Below are positions 29,341 through 38,047 of a DNA stretch of 64,000 bases, piece by piece. The position numbers were made by a program, and so were the translations under genes. The stretch's first letter is position 1; every line of letters begins with the position of its first letter. Source of the DNA: CAVWXT01 sp963759115 (GTDB lineage: Bacteria > Planctomycetota > Planctomycetia > Pirellulales > Thermoguttaceae); NCBI GenBank assembly GCA_963759115.1, contig CAVWXT010000005.1:1364001-1428000 (forward strand), given 5' to 3'. Below the pieces are notes generated by a model that saw only the letters and a program-made list of their open reading frames with translations, was not told the DNA's origin and ran no database searches.

Positions 29341-30290
29341 TGCCCAAGGTCAGCGTGATCATTCCGGCCTATAATGCGGCAAAGTTCATTTGCCAGACTC
29401 TCGACTGCGTTCTCAGCCAGACCTATCGGGATTTCGAGGTGGTCGTCGTAGACGACGGGTCGACCGACGATACGGTCGACGTCTTGAAGACCTACGGCGA
29501 TCGTATCCGGTGGACGGTCCAGAAGCACCAGGGGCAGGCCTACGCCATCAATTGTGGAATCGGCATGGCTCGGGGCGAGTACCTGGCCTATTTCGATTCT
29601 GACGACATGATGTCGCCGACGAAATTGGAAGTGCAGGCCGATTTCCTCGACGCGCATCCCGAAGTGGACGTCGTCTATACCGACATGTACGTCACGAGCC
29701 CGCAGGGGGAAACCACCCTTAAGAAATACGCGCCGCTGGATCCGTTTTGCCTGCTCCAGGACTCGTGCATTTCGCGCATTACGATTATGCATCGCCGGGC
29801 CTGCCTGGAGAAAGTCGGTCCGTTCGACGGAACGATCACCGGCTCCGACGACTGGGACATGTGGGTGCGCATGTCCGAGTGCTGCAACATGGCCTACATC
29901 GACCAGGGTTTGTCGGAATACGTTCTCCGCAGCGAAAGCACTTCCTATCGCCGGGCAAACGGGCTCGACCACTGCCGTCATGCCAGATGGTGGATCCTGC
30001 GCAAAGCCTGTCAACGCCGCGGAAATCCGTTCTGGCTCCGCGCCATGACTTTCAGCGCCTGGGCGTACTGGCGAGTGGGGCGGGTTCCATTTTTCCGTGG
30101 GCGTTTTCCGCGGTGCTGGATGGGCGCCGCGCGAATCCAGTGGTCGATCGAACGATTGCTGTTGGGCTGGATGGCCAAGCCGCCGCACCCGACAAAGTGT
30201 CGAGACTCCGCGCAGCAAGCGACCGGCCAAAGCGGCAGTGCCGGCGTGGCAGAGTCGTCGCCGTGCCCGGAAACGACGATTGGGTCCTGA
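29340..30290 (+). CDS. Glycosyltransferase family 2
   Basis: A GT-A glycosyltransferase of about 316 residues. The start MPKVSVIIPAYNAAKFICQT is the classic GT2 opening; VVDDGSTDDTVDVLKTY and YFDSDDMMSPTKLEVQ contain the nucleotide-binding and metal-binding acidic residues; ITGSDDWDMWVRMSE holds the putative catalytic ED-like region. No membrane helix is evident apart from weak hydrophobic stretches near the C-terminus. It directly follows a GT4 gene with a TAATG overlap. Confidence 0.92.
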   Translation: MPKVSVIIPAYNAAKFICQTLDCVLSQTYRDFEVVVVDDGSTDDTVDVLKTYGDRIRWTVQKHQGQAYAINCGIGMARGEYLAYFDSDDMMSPTKLEVQADFLDAHPEVDVVYTDMYVTSPQGETTLKKYAPLDPFCLLQDSCISRITIMHRRACLEKVGPFDGTITGSDDWDMWVRMSECCNMAYIDQGLSEYVLRSESTSYRRANGLDHCRHARWWILRKACQRRGNPFWLRAMTFSAWAYWRVGRVPFFRGRFPRCWMGAARIQWSIERLLLGWMAKPPHPTKCRDSAQQATGQSGSAGVAESSPCPETTIGS

Positions 30291-30323
30291 CGATTGCGCC
30301 GGCTAAACTCTTAGAGAACCATC

Positions 30324-30914
30324 GTGAGCTTCGCCGAATATCGGCGTCTCGTTTACGCCGACGGCTATCGCTACTACGGCCGGATGGATTTCCGCACGTT
30401 CTGCCGAGCGATGTTCAATTATGGGTTCAAGTACACCTTTTGGATGCGAACGTGTGCGTACCTGCATTCGCGGGCAATAGGGCGGTGGACTCTCTTCCCG
30501 CTGGCCTGGCTCGTACAACAGCACTATGTGGTCAAGTGCGGCATCAGCATTTCCCATCGCACTCAGGTCGGCGGCGGGTTGTGTATGGGCCACTACGGCG
30601 GCATCTTCGTGGCGCCGGGGGTCGTTATCGGAAAGAACTGCGATCTTTCGCATCAAGTGACGATTGGGATTACTCTGCGCGGCGCGAAGAAGGGGGCCGC
30701 CACGATTGGCAACAATGTCTACATCGGTCCTGGCGCCAAGATTATCGGTAGCGTGAAAATCGGCGACAACGTGGCCATCGGCGCGAATTGCGTAGTGACC
30801 AAGGACGTGCCCGACCACGCCGTTGTCGTGGGCGTGCCCGGTCGCATCATCTCTTACCGGGGCGCCGCAGGCTACGTCATCCACACGGATTACGAGCGGC
30901 AAAGCAGCGACTGA
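30324..30914 (+). CDS. Serine acetyltransferase-like hexapeptide acyltransferase
   Basis: A left-handed beta-helix acyltransferase of 196 residues, similar to CysE-type enzymes but here in a glycan cluster, so a sugar O-acetyltransferase is more likely than a cysteine-biosynthesis role. The helix repeats are visible from VKCGISISHRTQVGGGLCMG through VFVAPGVVIG-type turns to TIGNNVYIGPGAKIIGSVKI, ending in VAIGANCVVTKDVPDHAVVV and GVPGRII. The catalytic His is probably that of LCMGHYGG or DLSHQVTIG. The start is GTG 30324. Confidence 0.85.
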   Translation: MSFAEYRRLVYADGYRYYGRMDFRTFCRAMFNYGFKYTFWMRTCAYLHSRAIGRWTLFPLAWLVQQHYVVKCGISISHRTQVGGGLCMGHYGGIFVAPGVVIGKNCDLSHQVTIGITLRGAKKGAATIGNNVYIGPGAKIIGSVKIGDNVAIGANCVVTKDVPDHAVVVGVPGRIISYRGAAGYVIHTDYERQSSD

Positions 30915-30933
30915 TTTCGATCGGACTTAGCCC

Positions 30934-32145
30934 GTGAAACTGATCTACGTTACCGTCTCGATGCCCTTTGGCCCGGGCGAGGAGTTCGTCATCGAGGAGG
31001 CCAAGGAATGGATTCGGCGCGGCCACGACCTCGCGATTGTCCCCCGAAGCCCCGCTCGACAGATCATCAACAAAGACGCCCAATGCCTGGCCGCCGTCAG
31101 CGTGCGGAACCGCTCCTGGTGGCCGGAAGTGCTCGCCGCGGCGGCTTGCCGGGCGGTGCGCCACCCCTTCCGATTCGCTAAACTCTTGCGTCTGCTGGGC
31201 GGGTCGCGCGACGCCACCACGCTGTGGAAGAACCTCTCGGTGCTGCCGAAAGGGCTTTGGCTGGCCGGCTGGGCGGCGCGACGGCGCGTGGAGCACATCC
31301 ACGCGCACTGGGCCAGCACGACGGCGACGATGGCCTTGATCGCCAGCGAGTGGTCGGGCATACCGTGGAGTTTCTCGGCGCACCGGGGCGACGTCGCCGG
31401 CAACAACCTTCTGGCGTTGAAGTCCGCGAAGGCCCGCTTCGCGCGATATATCTCCCAAGCAACCGTGAAGATGGCAGCCGAGATGGGGGCGGATGTCGGG
31501 CCCGGCCGAGCCGTGGTGATCCACATGGGGGTCACACTGCCGGCTCGGAGTGAATTCGCCCGCCGCGGTGACTCGCCGCCCGTACTGCTCTGTCCAGCCG
31601 ACCTGTACCCCGTGAAGGGACACGGGCATCTGCTTCGCGCGATGGCAATTCTGAAACAGAAGGGCGTCTCCTGCACGCTGCGTCTCGCCGGGGATGGTCA
31701 CCTGAAAGGAAACTTGCAGGAGTTGGCCCGACAACTGAACCTCGGGCCGATGGTGGAGTTTCTCGGCCGGATACCCCACGATCGCCTCTTGGATTGGTAT
31801 CGCCGGGGGGAGGCCGCTCTGGTAGTCCTGCCGAGCCTCGACCTGGGAAACCACGAGCACGAGGGCATTCCCGTCTCGCTGATGGAGGCGATGGCGCACG
31901 GCGTGCCCGTCGTCTCGACGACCACCGGCGGCATTCCGGAACTGCTCCACGACGGCGCAGGAACCCTCGTGCCCCCGCAGAATCCCGAGGCGCTGGCCGG
32001 CGCGCTCGAACGGCTGATCCGCGACGGTGCGTTGCGCGACCGCCTGGGCGCGGCTGGCCGGCAACGCATCGAGGAGCAGTTCTCCGTCGAGCATGTCGTG
32101 ACGGAATTGGCGGCCCGAATCGAACATGAACATCCTGCTGATTAA
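30934..32145 (+). CDS. Glycosyltransferase family 4
   Basis: A GT-B enzyme of 403 residues. Opening: MKLIYVTVSMPFGPGEEFVI, then HIHAHWASTTATMALIASEW (acceptor loop) and WSFSAHRGDVAGNNLLALKS. The donor domain has PPVLLCPADLYPVKGHGHLL and a full E-x7-E motif in HEGIPVSLMEAMAHGVPVVS. The start GTG 30934 follows the acyltransferase by 19 bases. Its end overlaps the next gene by 20 bases. Confidence 0.92.
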   Translation: MKLIYVTVSMPFGPGEEFVIEEAKEWIRRGHDLAIVPRSPARQIINKDAQCLAAVSVRNRSWWPEVLAAAACRAVRHPFRFAKLLRLLGGSRDATTLWKNLSVLPKGLWLAGWAARRRVEHIHAHWASTTATMALIASEWSGIPWSFSAHRGDVAGNNLLALKSAKARFARYISQATVKMAAEMGADVGPGRAVVIHMGVTLPARSEFARRGDSPPVLLCPADLYPVKGHGHLLRAMAILKQKGVSCTLRLAGDGHLKGNLQELARQLNLGPMVEFLGRIPHDRLLDWYRRGEAALVVLPSLDLGNHEHEGIPVSLMEAMAHGVPVVSTTTGGIPELLHDGAGTLVPPQNPEALAGALERLIRDGALRDRLGAAGRQRIEEQFSVEHVVTELAARIEHEHPAD

Positions 32146-33350
32146 TCATTACGCGGGTTCGCCGGAGCTGGGCATGGAATATCGCCCCTATTACCTGGCC
32201 AGGGAATGGGTGAAGCTGGGGCACGACGTAACCATCGTGGCCGCGTCGTTCTCGCACCTCCGCAGCACGCAGCCCGCCAGCAAGGAAAACGTGACCGAGG
32301 AGCGGATCGACGGCATCCGCTATCTCTGGCTGAAGGCGCCCCGCTACCGCGGCAACGGCGCCGCCCGGATCGTGAATATTGCGGCCTTCGTCGCGGCCTT
32401 GGCCTGGCATCGCCAACGTCTGTTGCGGACAGGACGGACGGACGTCGTGATCGCCTCCTCGACCTATCGCTTGGAGGCCCCGCCGGCACGATGGATGGCC
32501 AGAAAGTGCGGCGCCAAGCTGGTGTACGAAGTGCGCGATCTCTGGCCGTTGACCCAGATCGAAATCGGGGGCATGTCGCGGCGGCATCCCTTCGTGCTCT
32601 TGGTGCAGGCCGCGGAGGACTACGCCTATCGCACGGCCGACTGCATCGTGTCGAGCCTGCCCAACGTCGAGGGATACTTGCGCGCACGGCATGGCGGCAG
32701 GGCGGTATGCGTACGTTCCCAACGGGATCGACGTTCAAGAGTGGCAGACCCGCCGCGCGCCGCTGCCCGAAGAACACGCCCGCACGCTTCAATCGCACAA
32801 GGATCGGCGGCGGTTGGTGGTGGGATACGCGGGCACGCACGGCCTGGCCAATGGCTTGGACACGCTGCTGGAAGCCGCCGCGCGATTGCCGGCGGAATCG
32901 ACTGCCGTGGTGTTGGTGGGGGACGGACCGGCCAAGGATCGTCTCCGCGCCAAGGCCGCGGAATTGGGTTTGGCCAGCGCGCACTTCCTGCCGCCGGTGC
33001 CCAGGGCGGCGATGCCCGCCTTGTTGGCCGAGATGGACGTGCTGTACCTGGGCTGGCCGAACCGGCCGCTCTATCGCTTCGGCATCAGCCCCAACAAGCT
33101 GATGGACTACATGATGGCGGCCCGGCCGGTGGTTCACGCCGCCGCCGCCGCGAATGATCCGGTGGCCGCCAGCGGCTGCGGCCGGTGTTGCCCGCCGGAA
33201 GACCCGGCCGCCCTGGCCGAGGCGTTGTCGCACGTTCTCGGCCTTGCGCCGGCGGAGCGCGAAGCGATGGGACAGCGGGGCAGGCAATATGTGGTGCAAC
33301 ATCACGATTACGCGGTCTTGGCGCGGGAGTTCTTGGAGGCGATTCGATGA
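32126..33350 (+). CDS. Glycosyltransferase family 4, WbuB-like, one frameshift
   Basis: A GT4 enzyme resembling WbuB, the N-acetylfucosaminyl-transferase group. N-terminal half: MNILLINHYAGSPELGMEYR, then GAKLVYEVRDLWPLTQIEIG. One extra base near 32706 shifts the frame; the second half reads YAYVPNGIDVQEWQTRRAPL, LLVGDGPAKDRLRAKA-type strands, and YRFGISPNKLMDYMMAARPV, the donor-binding stretch characteristic of this subgroup. The stop is in an ATGA overlap with the next gene at 33347. Confidence 0.88.
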
Positions 33351-34510
33351 ACGCCCGCCCGGAAGACCAGTCGGTCTGCAAGCAAATCGAGGCCTTCTTC
33401 GGGCAGGGGCGGTGCTTCCTCTTGGCCAAGGGAAGGGTGGGACTCTATGTCGGGCTGCGGGCGCTGGACTTGCCGCGCGGCGCCAAGGTGCTCATGCCCG
33501 GCTACACCTGCGTCGTGGTTCCCTCGGCAGTCCAATACGCCGGGCTCACGCCGGCCTACGTCGACATTGATCCTGAAACCTATAACATCAATCCCCGCTT
33601 GCTGGAGACTGCCGTTTCATCGGACGTTGCGGCGCTGATCGTTCAACACACCTACGGCGTTCCGTGCGATATGACGGCCCTGGGCGATTGGGCCCGACGC
33701 GGCGGCGTCCCGGTGATCGAAGACTGCTGTCACGCGTTCGGCACAAGGCTCGACGGCCGGTTGTGCGGCACTTTCGGCAGCTTTGCCTTCATGTCGGGGC
33801 AATGGAACAAGCCCTTTTCGACCGGCTTGGGCGGCATCCTGCTGGTCAATGAACCGGCATTGGCCGACCGCGTCGCCGCGATCATCCAAGCCGAGGCCTT
33901 CGCGGCGGGGTGGTTGCAGAACCAGTTGCTTCACGCGCAGATTCTCGCCCACAAGCTCCTGTTCCGGCCGACCACGGCCCTCAAGATCATGTCGCTGTAC
34001 CGCGCGCTCAATGGGTGGGGATTGGCGATCGGCAGTTCGTCGGAAGGTGAATTGAGGGGAAAGATGCCGCCGCACTACCTGACGACCATGGCCCCCTGCC
34101 AGATGCACCAGGCACGCCGAGAGATGGACCGGATCGAAGAGAACATCCAGCACCGCGTGCGATTGACGGCGTTCTACCACGCGGAGTTGCCTCGCATCGG
34201 CTTTTCACCGCTTTCTCCTCCGGCCGCGGATGGGTCGCCGCTGCTGCGATATCCCGTTCGCGTGTCGAACAAGGAGGAGGTCCTTGCGAAGGCGAGCGGA
34301 GCGGGAGTGGAAATCGGCTCCTGGTTTGAGGTCCCGCTGCATCCCGCGGGAACCCGCATGGAAGACTTCGGTTACCGCGCGGGAATGTGCCTGGAGGCCG
34401 AGGCTGCCAGCCGGGAAGTAATCAACCTGCCGACCCACCGCCGGGTTAGCATGGCGGCGGCCGAGCGAACGATCGAGTTTCTGCGGAAGGAGGCGCGGCC
34501 CCGAACGTGA
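33347..34510 (+). CDS. DegT/DnrJ/EryC1/StrS family aminotransferase-like protein
   Basis: 387 residues, intact. It keeps the fold of PLP-dependent sugar aminotransferases: VLMPGYTCVVVPSAVQYAGL, PAYVDIDPETYNINPRLLET, VPVIEDCCHAFGTRLDGRLC, and then GSFAFMSGQWNKPFSTGLGG, where the Lys of QWNK would be the PLP Schiff-base residue. The region is more divergent than in the other three DegT proteins of the window (for example IEDCCHAFG for the usual EDAAHAxG). It lies between WbuB-like and priming transferase genes with ATGA overlaps at both ends. Confidence 0.85.
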   Translation: MNARPEDQSVCKQIEAFFGQGRCFLLAKGRVGLYVGLRALDLPRGAKVLMPGYTCVVVPSAVQYAGLTPAYVDIDPETYNINPRLLETAVSSDVAALIVQHTYGVPCDMTALGDWARRGGVPVIEDCCHAFGTRLDGRLCGTFGSFAFMSGQWNKPFSTGLGGILLVNEPALADRVAAIIQAEAFAAGWLQNQLLHAQILAHKLLFRPTTALKIMSLYRALNGWGLAIGSSSEGELRGKMPPHYLTTMAPCQMHQARREMDRIEENIQHRVRLTAFYHAELPRIGFSPLSPPAADGSPLLRYPVRVSNKEEVLAKASGAGVEIGSWFEVPLHPAGTRMEDFGYRAGMCLEAEAASREVINLPTHRRVSMAAAERTIEFLRKEARPRT

Positions 34511-35157
34511 TGAAACGGCTCTTCGATATGGCGGGCGCGGCGTTCGGCCTGATTCTCCTCTCGCCGGTGCTGGCCGCGGCGGCGCTGCTGGTGAAGTTCA
34601 GTTCCCCGGGCCCGATCCTCTTCCGTCAACAGCGGATCGGCCGCGGCGGACGCCCCTTCTTCATTCTCAAGTTTCGCACCATGGTGCAAGACGCTCCGCG
34701 GCTGGGCGGATCGATCACGTTTCGGCGAGGACCCGCGAATTACGCGGATGGGACGGTTGTTGCGGAAGACCAAGATCGACGAAATGCCGCAGCTCTGGAA
34801 CGTGCTCCGGGGGGAGATGAGCTTCGTCGGCCCGCGCCCGAGGTCCCTCGATACGTCGAGATGTTCCGCGCGGACTACGACGAGATTCTCCGCGTACGGC
34901 CGGGAGTCACCGACCTGGCCTCGATCCGATTTCGGGACGAGGCGGCCGTGTTGGGAGCGGCGGCCGACCCGGAACGAGAGTATGTCTGCCGCATCCTGCC
35001 GGAAAAGATCCGTTTGGCCAGGCAATACGTCAGCCGGCAATCGTTTCTGCTGGATATGACCATTATCCTGAAGACCATGCTCTGCCTGGCACGGGACCGG
35101 ACGCCGCGATGGGCGGAAGGCCCCAAACAGCCGGCCGTGAAAGAGGGGCGGCAGTGA
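34507..35157 (+). CDS. Priming sugar-phosphate transferase (WcaJ/PglC-type), two compensating shifts
   Basis: A membrane-bound bacterial sugar transferase that would attach the first sugar-phosphate to undecaprenyl phosphate. It has the short WcaJ C-terminal/PglC form with one N-terminal hydrophobic segment: MKRLFDMAGAAFGLILLSPV, then ILFRQQRIGRGGRPFFILKF and the DExx-like acidic pair in a frame-shifted middle segment: KTKIDEMPQLWNVLRGEMSF, VGPRPE. An extra base near 34721 and a missing base near 34843 cancel each other, so the frame remains open but 40 residues are misread in the raw frame. The end reads RLARQYVSRQSFLLDMTIIL. Confidence 0.87.
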   Translation: MMKRLFDMAGAAFGLILLSPVLAAAALLVKFSSPGPILFRQQRIGRGGRPFFILKFRTMVQDAPRLGGSITFRRGPANYADGTVVAEDQDRRNAAALERAPGGDELRRPAPEVPRYVEMFRADYDEILRVRPGVTDLASIRFRDEAAVLGAAADPEREYVCRILPEKIRLARQYVSRQSFLLDMTIILKTMLCLARDRTPRWAEGPKQPAVKEGRQ

Positions 35158-35187
35158 GATTTCGCAACCGTTCACAGGGGAAATACC

Positions 35188-36555
35188 TTGACAAACCCTG
35201 ATTGTCGGCAGCCGCCGGTCCAAGTGCCGTTCTTCCGCCCTTCGATCACCGAGGCGGAGATCGCGGAGGTCGTGGCCTGCCTCCGCTCCGGCTGGCTGAC
35301 CACCGGTCCGCGCATCGCGCAGTTCGAGGCGGCGATGGCCGCGCACGTGGGCGGCAAACACGCCGTGGCCGTCAACTCCTGCACCGCCGCGCTCCACCTG
35401 GCCGTCGAGGCCCTGGGTCTGTCGCCGGGGCAGGCCGTGCTGGTGCCGACCATGACCTTCGCCGCCACGGCCGAGGTCGTGCGCTACCAGGGCGCCGTTC
35501 CTTTGCTGGTCGATTGCGATCCCGTCACGCTGAACATGGACCTTGCCGATGCCCGGCGGAAGATCGAGCAACTGGCCGCCGGCCAGACCCCGCTGGACCC
35601 GAGGCTCCGCGTGGTCGGCATCATCCCCGTCCACGTGGGCGGGTTGATGATGGACATGGACGAGGTTCGGGCGCTGGCCGACGAGCACGGGTTGTGGGTC
35701 GTCGAGGACGCGGCCCATAGTCTGCCCGCCGCATATCGGACGCAAAGTCTCCCCTCTCCCAACCAACCTTCGGTTGGTGCCCGGAGAGGGGCAGGGAGTG
35801 AGGGCTGGTCGAGCGCGGGCGAAACACAGCCAGGCTCCCAAGGCCCTCACCCTGACCCTCTCCCAAAGGGAGAGGGGACGTTCTCCTGGCGGCGCTGCGG
35901 CGAGAACACCGCCGCGGTCACCTGCTTTTCCTTCTACGCCAACAAGACCATCACCACCGGCGAGGGCGGCATGGCCGTGACCGACGATCGGCAGTTGGCC
36001 GACCGCATGCGGCAGATGTCGCTGCACGGCCTCTCCCACGACGCCTGGAAACGGTATTCCGGGGGCAATGCCTGGGACTATCGAATCGTCGCTCCGGGGT
36101 ACAAGTACAATCTGACGGACATCGCCGCCGCCATCGGCATCCATCAGCTCGCCCGCGCGGAGGAGATGCGGCAAGAGCGGCAGCGGATTGCCCGGTTCTT
36201 CCGGGCGCAACTGGCCGACGTGGAGCAACTCGATCTGCCGCCCGATCCGCCCGACCGCATCCACTCCTGGCACCTCTTTCCGATCCGCCTGCGGCTGGAG
36301 AGGCTTTCCATCGACCGCAACACGTTCATCGACCGGCTGCGCGAGCGCGGCGTTGGCTGTTCGGTGCATTGGCGGCCGTTGCACCTGCATCCTTATTACG
36401 AGGAGACCTTCGCCTGGCAGCCGCGGCATCTCCCGATCGCCTCGGCGCAGTGGCCCAAGCTCATCAGTCTGCCGTTGTTTCCGGGAATGCGCGAGGACGA
36501 GTGCGACCACGTGGTCGAGACGGTTCGCAATCTATGTACGTCGTATGCTCGGTAA
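35188..36555 (+). CDS. DegT-family sugar aminotransferase with an in-frame P1 composite element
   Basis: A PLP-dependent aminotransferase, 455 residues, about 45-50 longer than relatives. Motifs: VPFFRPSITEAEIAEVVACL, AVNSCTAALHLAVEALGLSP, VVEDAAHSLPAAYR, then the extra segment, then CFSFYANKTITTGEGGMAVT with the PLP Lys in ANKT, and YKYNLTDIAAAIGIHQL. The extra residues at about 187-231 (from QSLPSPNQPSVGARRG to PHPDPLPKGEGT) are translated from the palindromic element at 35746-35880. The frame stays open across it, and the loop position between two conserved motifs should tolerate an insertion. Start codon is TTG 35188. The rest of the gene is undamaged. Confidence 0.9.
   Translation: MTNPDCRQPPVQVPFFRPSITEAEIAEVVACLRSGWLTTGPRIAQFEAAMAAHVGGKHAVAVNSCTAALHLAVEALGLSPGQAVLVPTMTFAATAEVVRYQGAVPLLVDCDPVTLNMDLADARRKIEQLAAGQTPLDPRLRVVGIIPVHVGGLMMDMDEVRALADEHGLWVVEDAAHSLPAAYRTQSLPSPNQPSVGARRGAGSEGWSSAGETQPGSQGPHPDPLPKGEGTFSWRRCGENTAAVTCFSFYANKTITTGEGGMAVTDDRQLADRMRQMSLHGLSHDAWKRYSGGNAWDYRIVAPGYKYNLTDIAAAIGIHQLARAEEMRQERQRIARFFRAQLADVEQLDLPPDPPDRIHSWHLFPIRLRLERLSIDRNTFIDRLRERGVGCSVHWRPLHLHPYYEETFAWQPRHLPIASAQWPKLISLPLFPGMREDECDHVVETVRNLCTSYAR
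35746..35880. mobile_element. Composite P1 palindromic element inserted in frame in a gene
   Basis: Two hairpins with a spacer of about 50 bases. The left hairpin is TCTCCCCTCTCCCAACCAAC / GGTTGGTGCCCGGAGAGGGG, and the right one is CCCTCACCCTGACCCTCTCC / AAAGGGAGAGGGG. The same left-hairpin, spacer, right-hairpin order is seen in the intergenic copy at 51787-51957, where the spacer sequence differs. This shows that the two hairpins form one unit. Confidence 0.82.
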
Positions 36556-36603
36556 ACCGCACCGAAGTGGTTCCTCCACATTGATGATTCGATCCTTCGA
36601 TTC

Positions 36604-37653
36604 ATGACCTTGCGTTGCCCCATCGCATCGACGTCGTTCCATTTCGAGCCCTTTGCCGGAACGCTGGACGACTGGGAAGAGGTGTTGGCCGCGTTTCCCG
36701 ACCGGGAAATCTTCCAGACGCCGGCCTGGATGCGATTCCTGGCCGAATCCCAGCACGGCCAGCCGGTCATTCTCGCTCTGAAGGAGGGCGGCGAAACGGC
36801 CGGCTACTTTGCCGGGATGGTGGTTCGCAAGGCCGGGTTGAAGATTCTCGGCGCGCCGTTTGTCGGCTGGACGACCGAGCGCATGGGCCTCCGTCTTCTG
36901 CCGGGCGTGCCCAAGCGCGCCGCCGTCGAAGCCCTGATGCGCCACGCCTTCCAGCATCTGGGGTGCATTCACCTCGAAGTTACCGATGCGAACGTCACGC
37001 CCGACAACGTGGCTGGTTTGGGGTTCGAGGGTGTGGCGTACCGAAGCTCCGCGATCGACCTCACGCCGGACGAGAGCCGTCTCTACTCGAACATGAGCGC
37101 CAAGTCGTGCCGATACTCCCTCCGCAAGGCCGAGAAACTGGGGGTGGTGGTCGAGGAGGCCCACGACGAGGGCTTCGCCGACGATTACTACCAGCAGTTG
37201 TGCGACGTCTTCGCCAAGCAGTCCCTTGTGCCCACCTACGGCAAGCAGCGCGTGCGGTCGTTGATCCGGCACCTGTTGCCCACCGGCAATCTCCTGCTGT
37301 TGCGGGCGCGAGAGCCCGGGGGAAAGTGCATCGCCACCGGCATCTTCTTGGGAATGAACAGTTCCGCCTATTTCTGGGGCAATGCAAGCTGGCGCCAAGA
37401 GCAGCATTTCTGTCCGAATGAAGCCCTCCACTGGTACGCCATACGCTACTGGAAGCGAAAGGGCATGCGTTGCTACGACTTCTGCGGCGGCGGAGACTAC
37501 AAGCAAAAATACGGCGGCCATCCCGTCGAATCCTATCGTTTCTGGAAGTCTCGATACCGCTGGATCGGCTGGGCTCGCACGGTGGCCCAAGGCGGTTTCC
37601 GTCTCTATCAACGGGTCGCGGGGCGCCGCCGCCCCGGAGGTGGCCATGCTTAG
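36604..37653 (+). CDS. FemAB/CelD-like GNAT-fold protein
   Basis: A 349-residue protein with two GNAT-like halves, of the kind found in exopolysaccharide clusters and related to FemAB peptidyl transferases. Recognisable parts are FPDREIFQTPAWMRFLAE near the start, LTPDESRLYSNMSAKSCRYS, and the C-terminal signature RCYDFCGGGDYKQKYGGHPV that matches the YDFxGG...KxKFGG pattern. The substrate is unknown; an amino-acyl or acyl transfer to a glycan or peptide is the usual guess. ATG 36604. The end overlaps the fxsA gene by eight bases. Confidence 0.82.
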   Translation: MTLRCPIASTSFHFEPFAGTLDDWEEVLAAFPDREIFQTPAWMRFLAESQHGQPVILALKEGGETAGYFAGMVVRKAGLKILGAPFVGWTTERMGLRLLPGVPKRAAVEALMRHAFQHLGCIHLEVTDANVTPDNVAGLGFEGVAYRSSAIDLTPDESRLYSNMSAKSCRYSLRKAEKLGVVVEEAHDEGFADDYYQQLCDVFAKQSLVPTYGKQRVRSLIRHLLPTGNLLLLRAREPGGKCIATGIFLGMNSSAYFWGNASWRQEQHFCPNEALHWYAIRYWKRKGMRCYDFCGGGDYKQKYGGHPVESYRFWKSRYRWIGWARTVAQGGFRLYQRVAGRRRPGGGHA

Positions 37654-38005
37654 ACGACTGCTGACGGCGTTGTGCGTCATTGTGGCCGCCGATCTGTCGT
37701 TGCTGGCGGCCCTGTCCTATTTCGTGGGTTGGAGGCTTCCGCTGGGCGGGAGCATCTTCATGGTCCTGGTCGGCTTGGCGGTAATCACCCACTATCAGCC
37801 GCGCTGGTCGAAGGCGATTGCGGAGAGCCTGGACGCCGACTGCCTCGATGCCGTTTCGGACCAGCATTGCCTGGCAGAGTTGCTCCTTCTCGCGGCGGGG
37901 ATACTCCTGTTGATTCCCGGGGTCATCAGCGACGCCCTCGGCTGGCTGCTGTTGGTGCCGTGGGTCCGCAGACAAATCGCGCGTTGTGTGTGGCCACACC
38001 ATTGA
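37646..38005 (+). CDS. fxsA: FxsA family membrane protein
   Basis: A small membrane protein of 119 residues with the FxsA pattern (PF04186). It has an N-terminal pair of helices (LTALCVIVAADLSLLAALSY), the loop ending GWRLPLGGSIFMVLVGLAVI, and the typical later segment LLLLAAGILLLIPGVISDAL, G.L...LVPWVR. In E. coli, FxsA over-expression relieves exclusion of phage T7 by the F plasmid; its normal role is not known. GGAGG precedes ATG 37646. Its place inside a glycan cluster is unusual. Confidence 0.8.
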   Translation: MLRRLLTALCVIVAADLSLLAALSYFVGWRLPLGGSIFMVLVGLAVITHYQPRWSKAIAESLDADCLDAVSDQHCLAELLLLAAGILLLIPGVISDALGWLLLVPWVRRQIARCVWPHH

Positions 38006-38047
38006 TCCTGGACCGATCGTCCCATTTCCGAACTTTCCAAAACAGCC

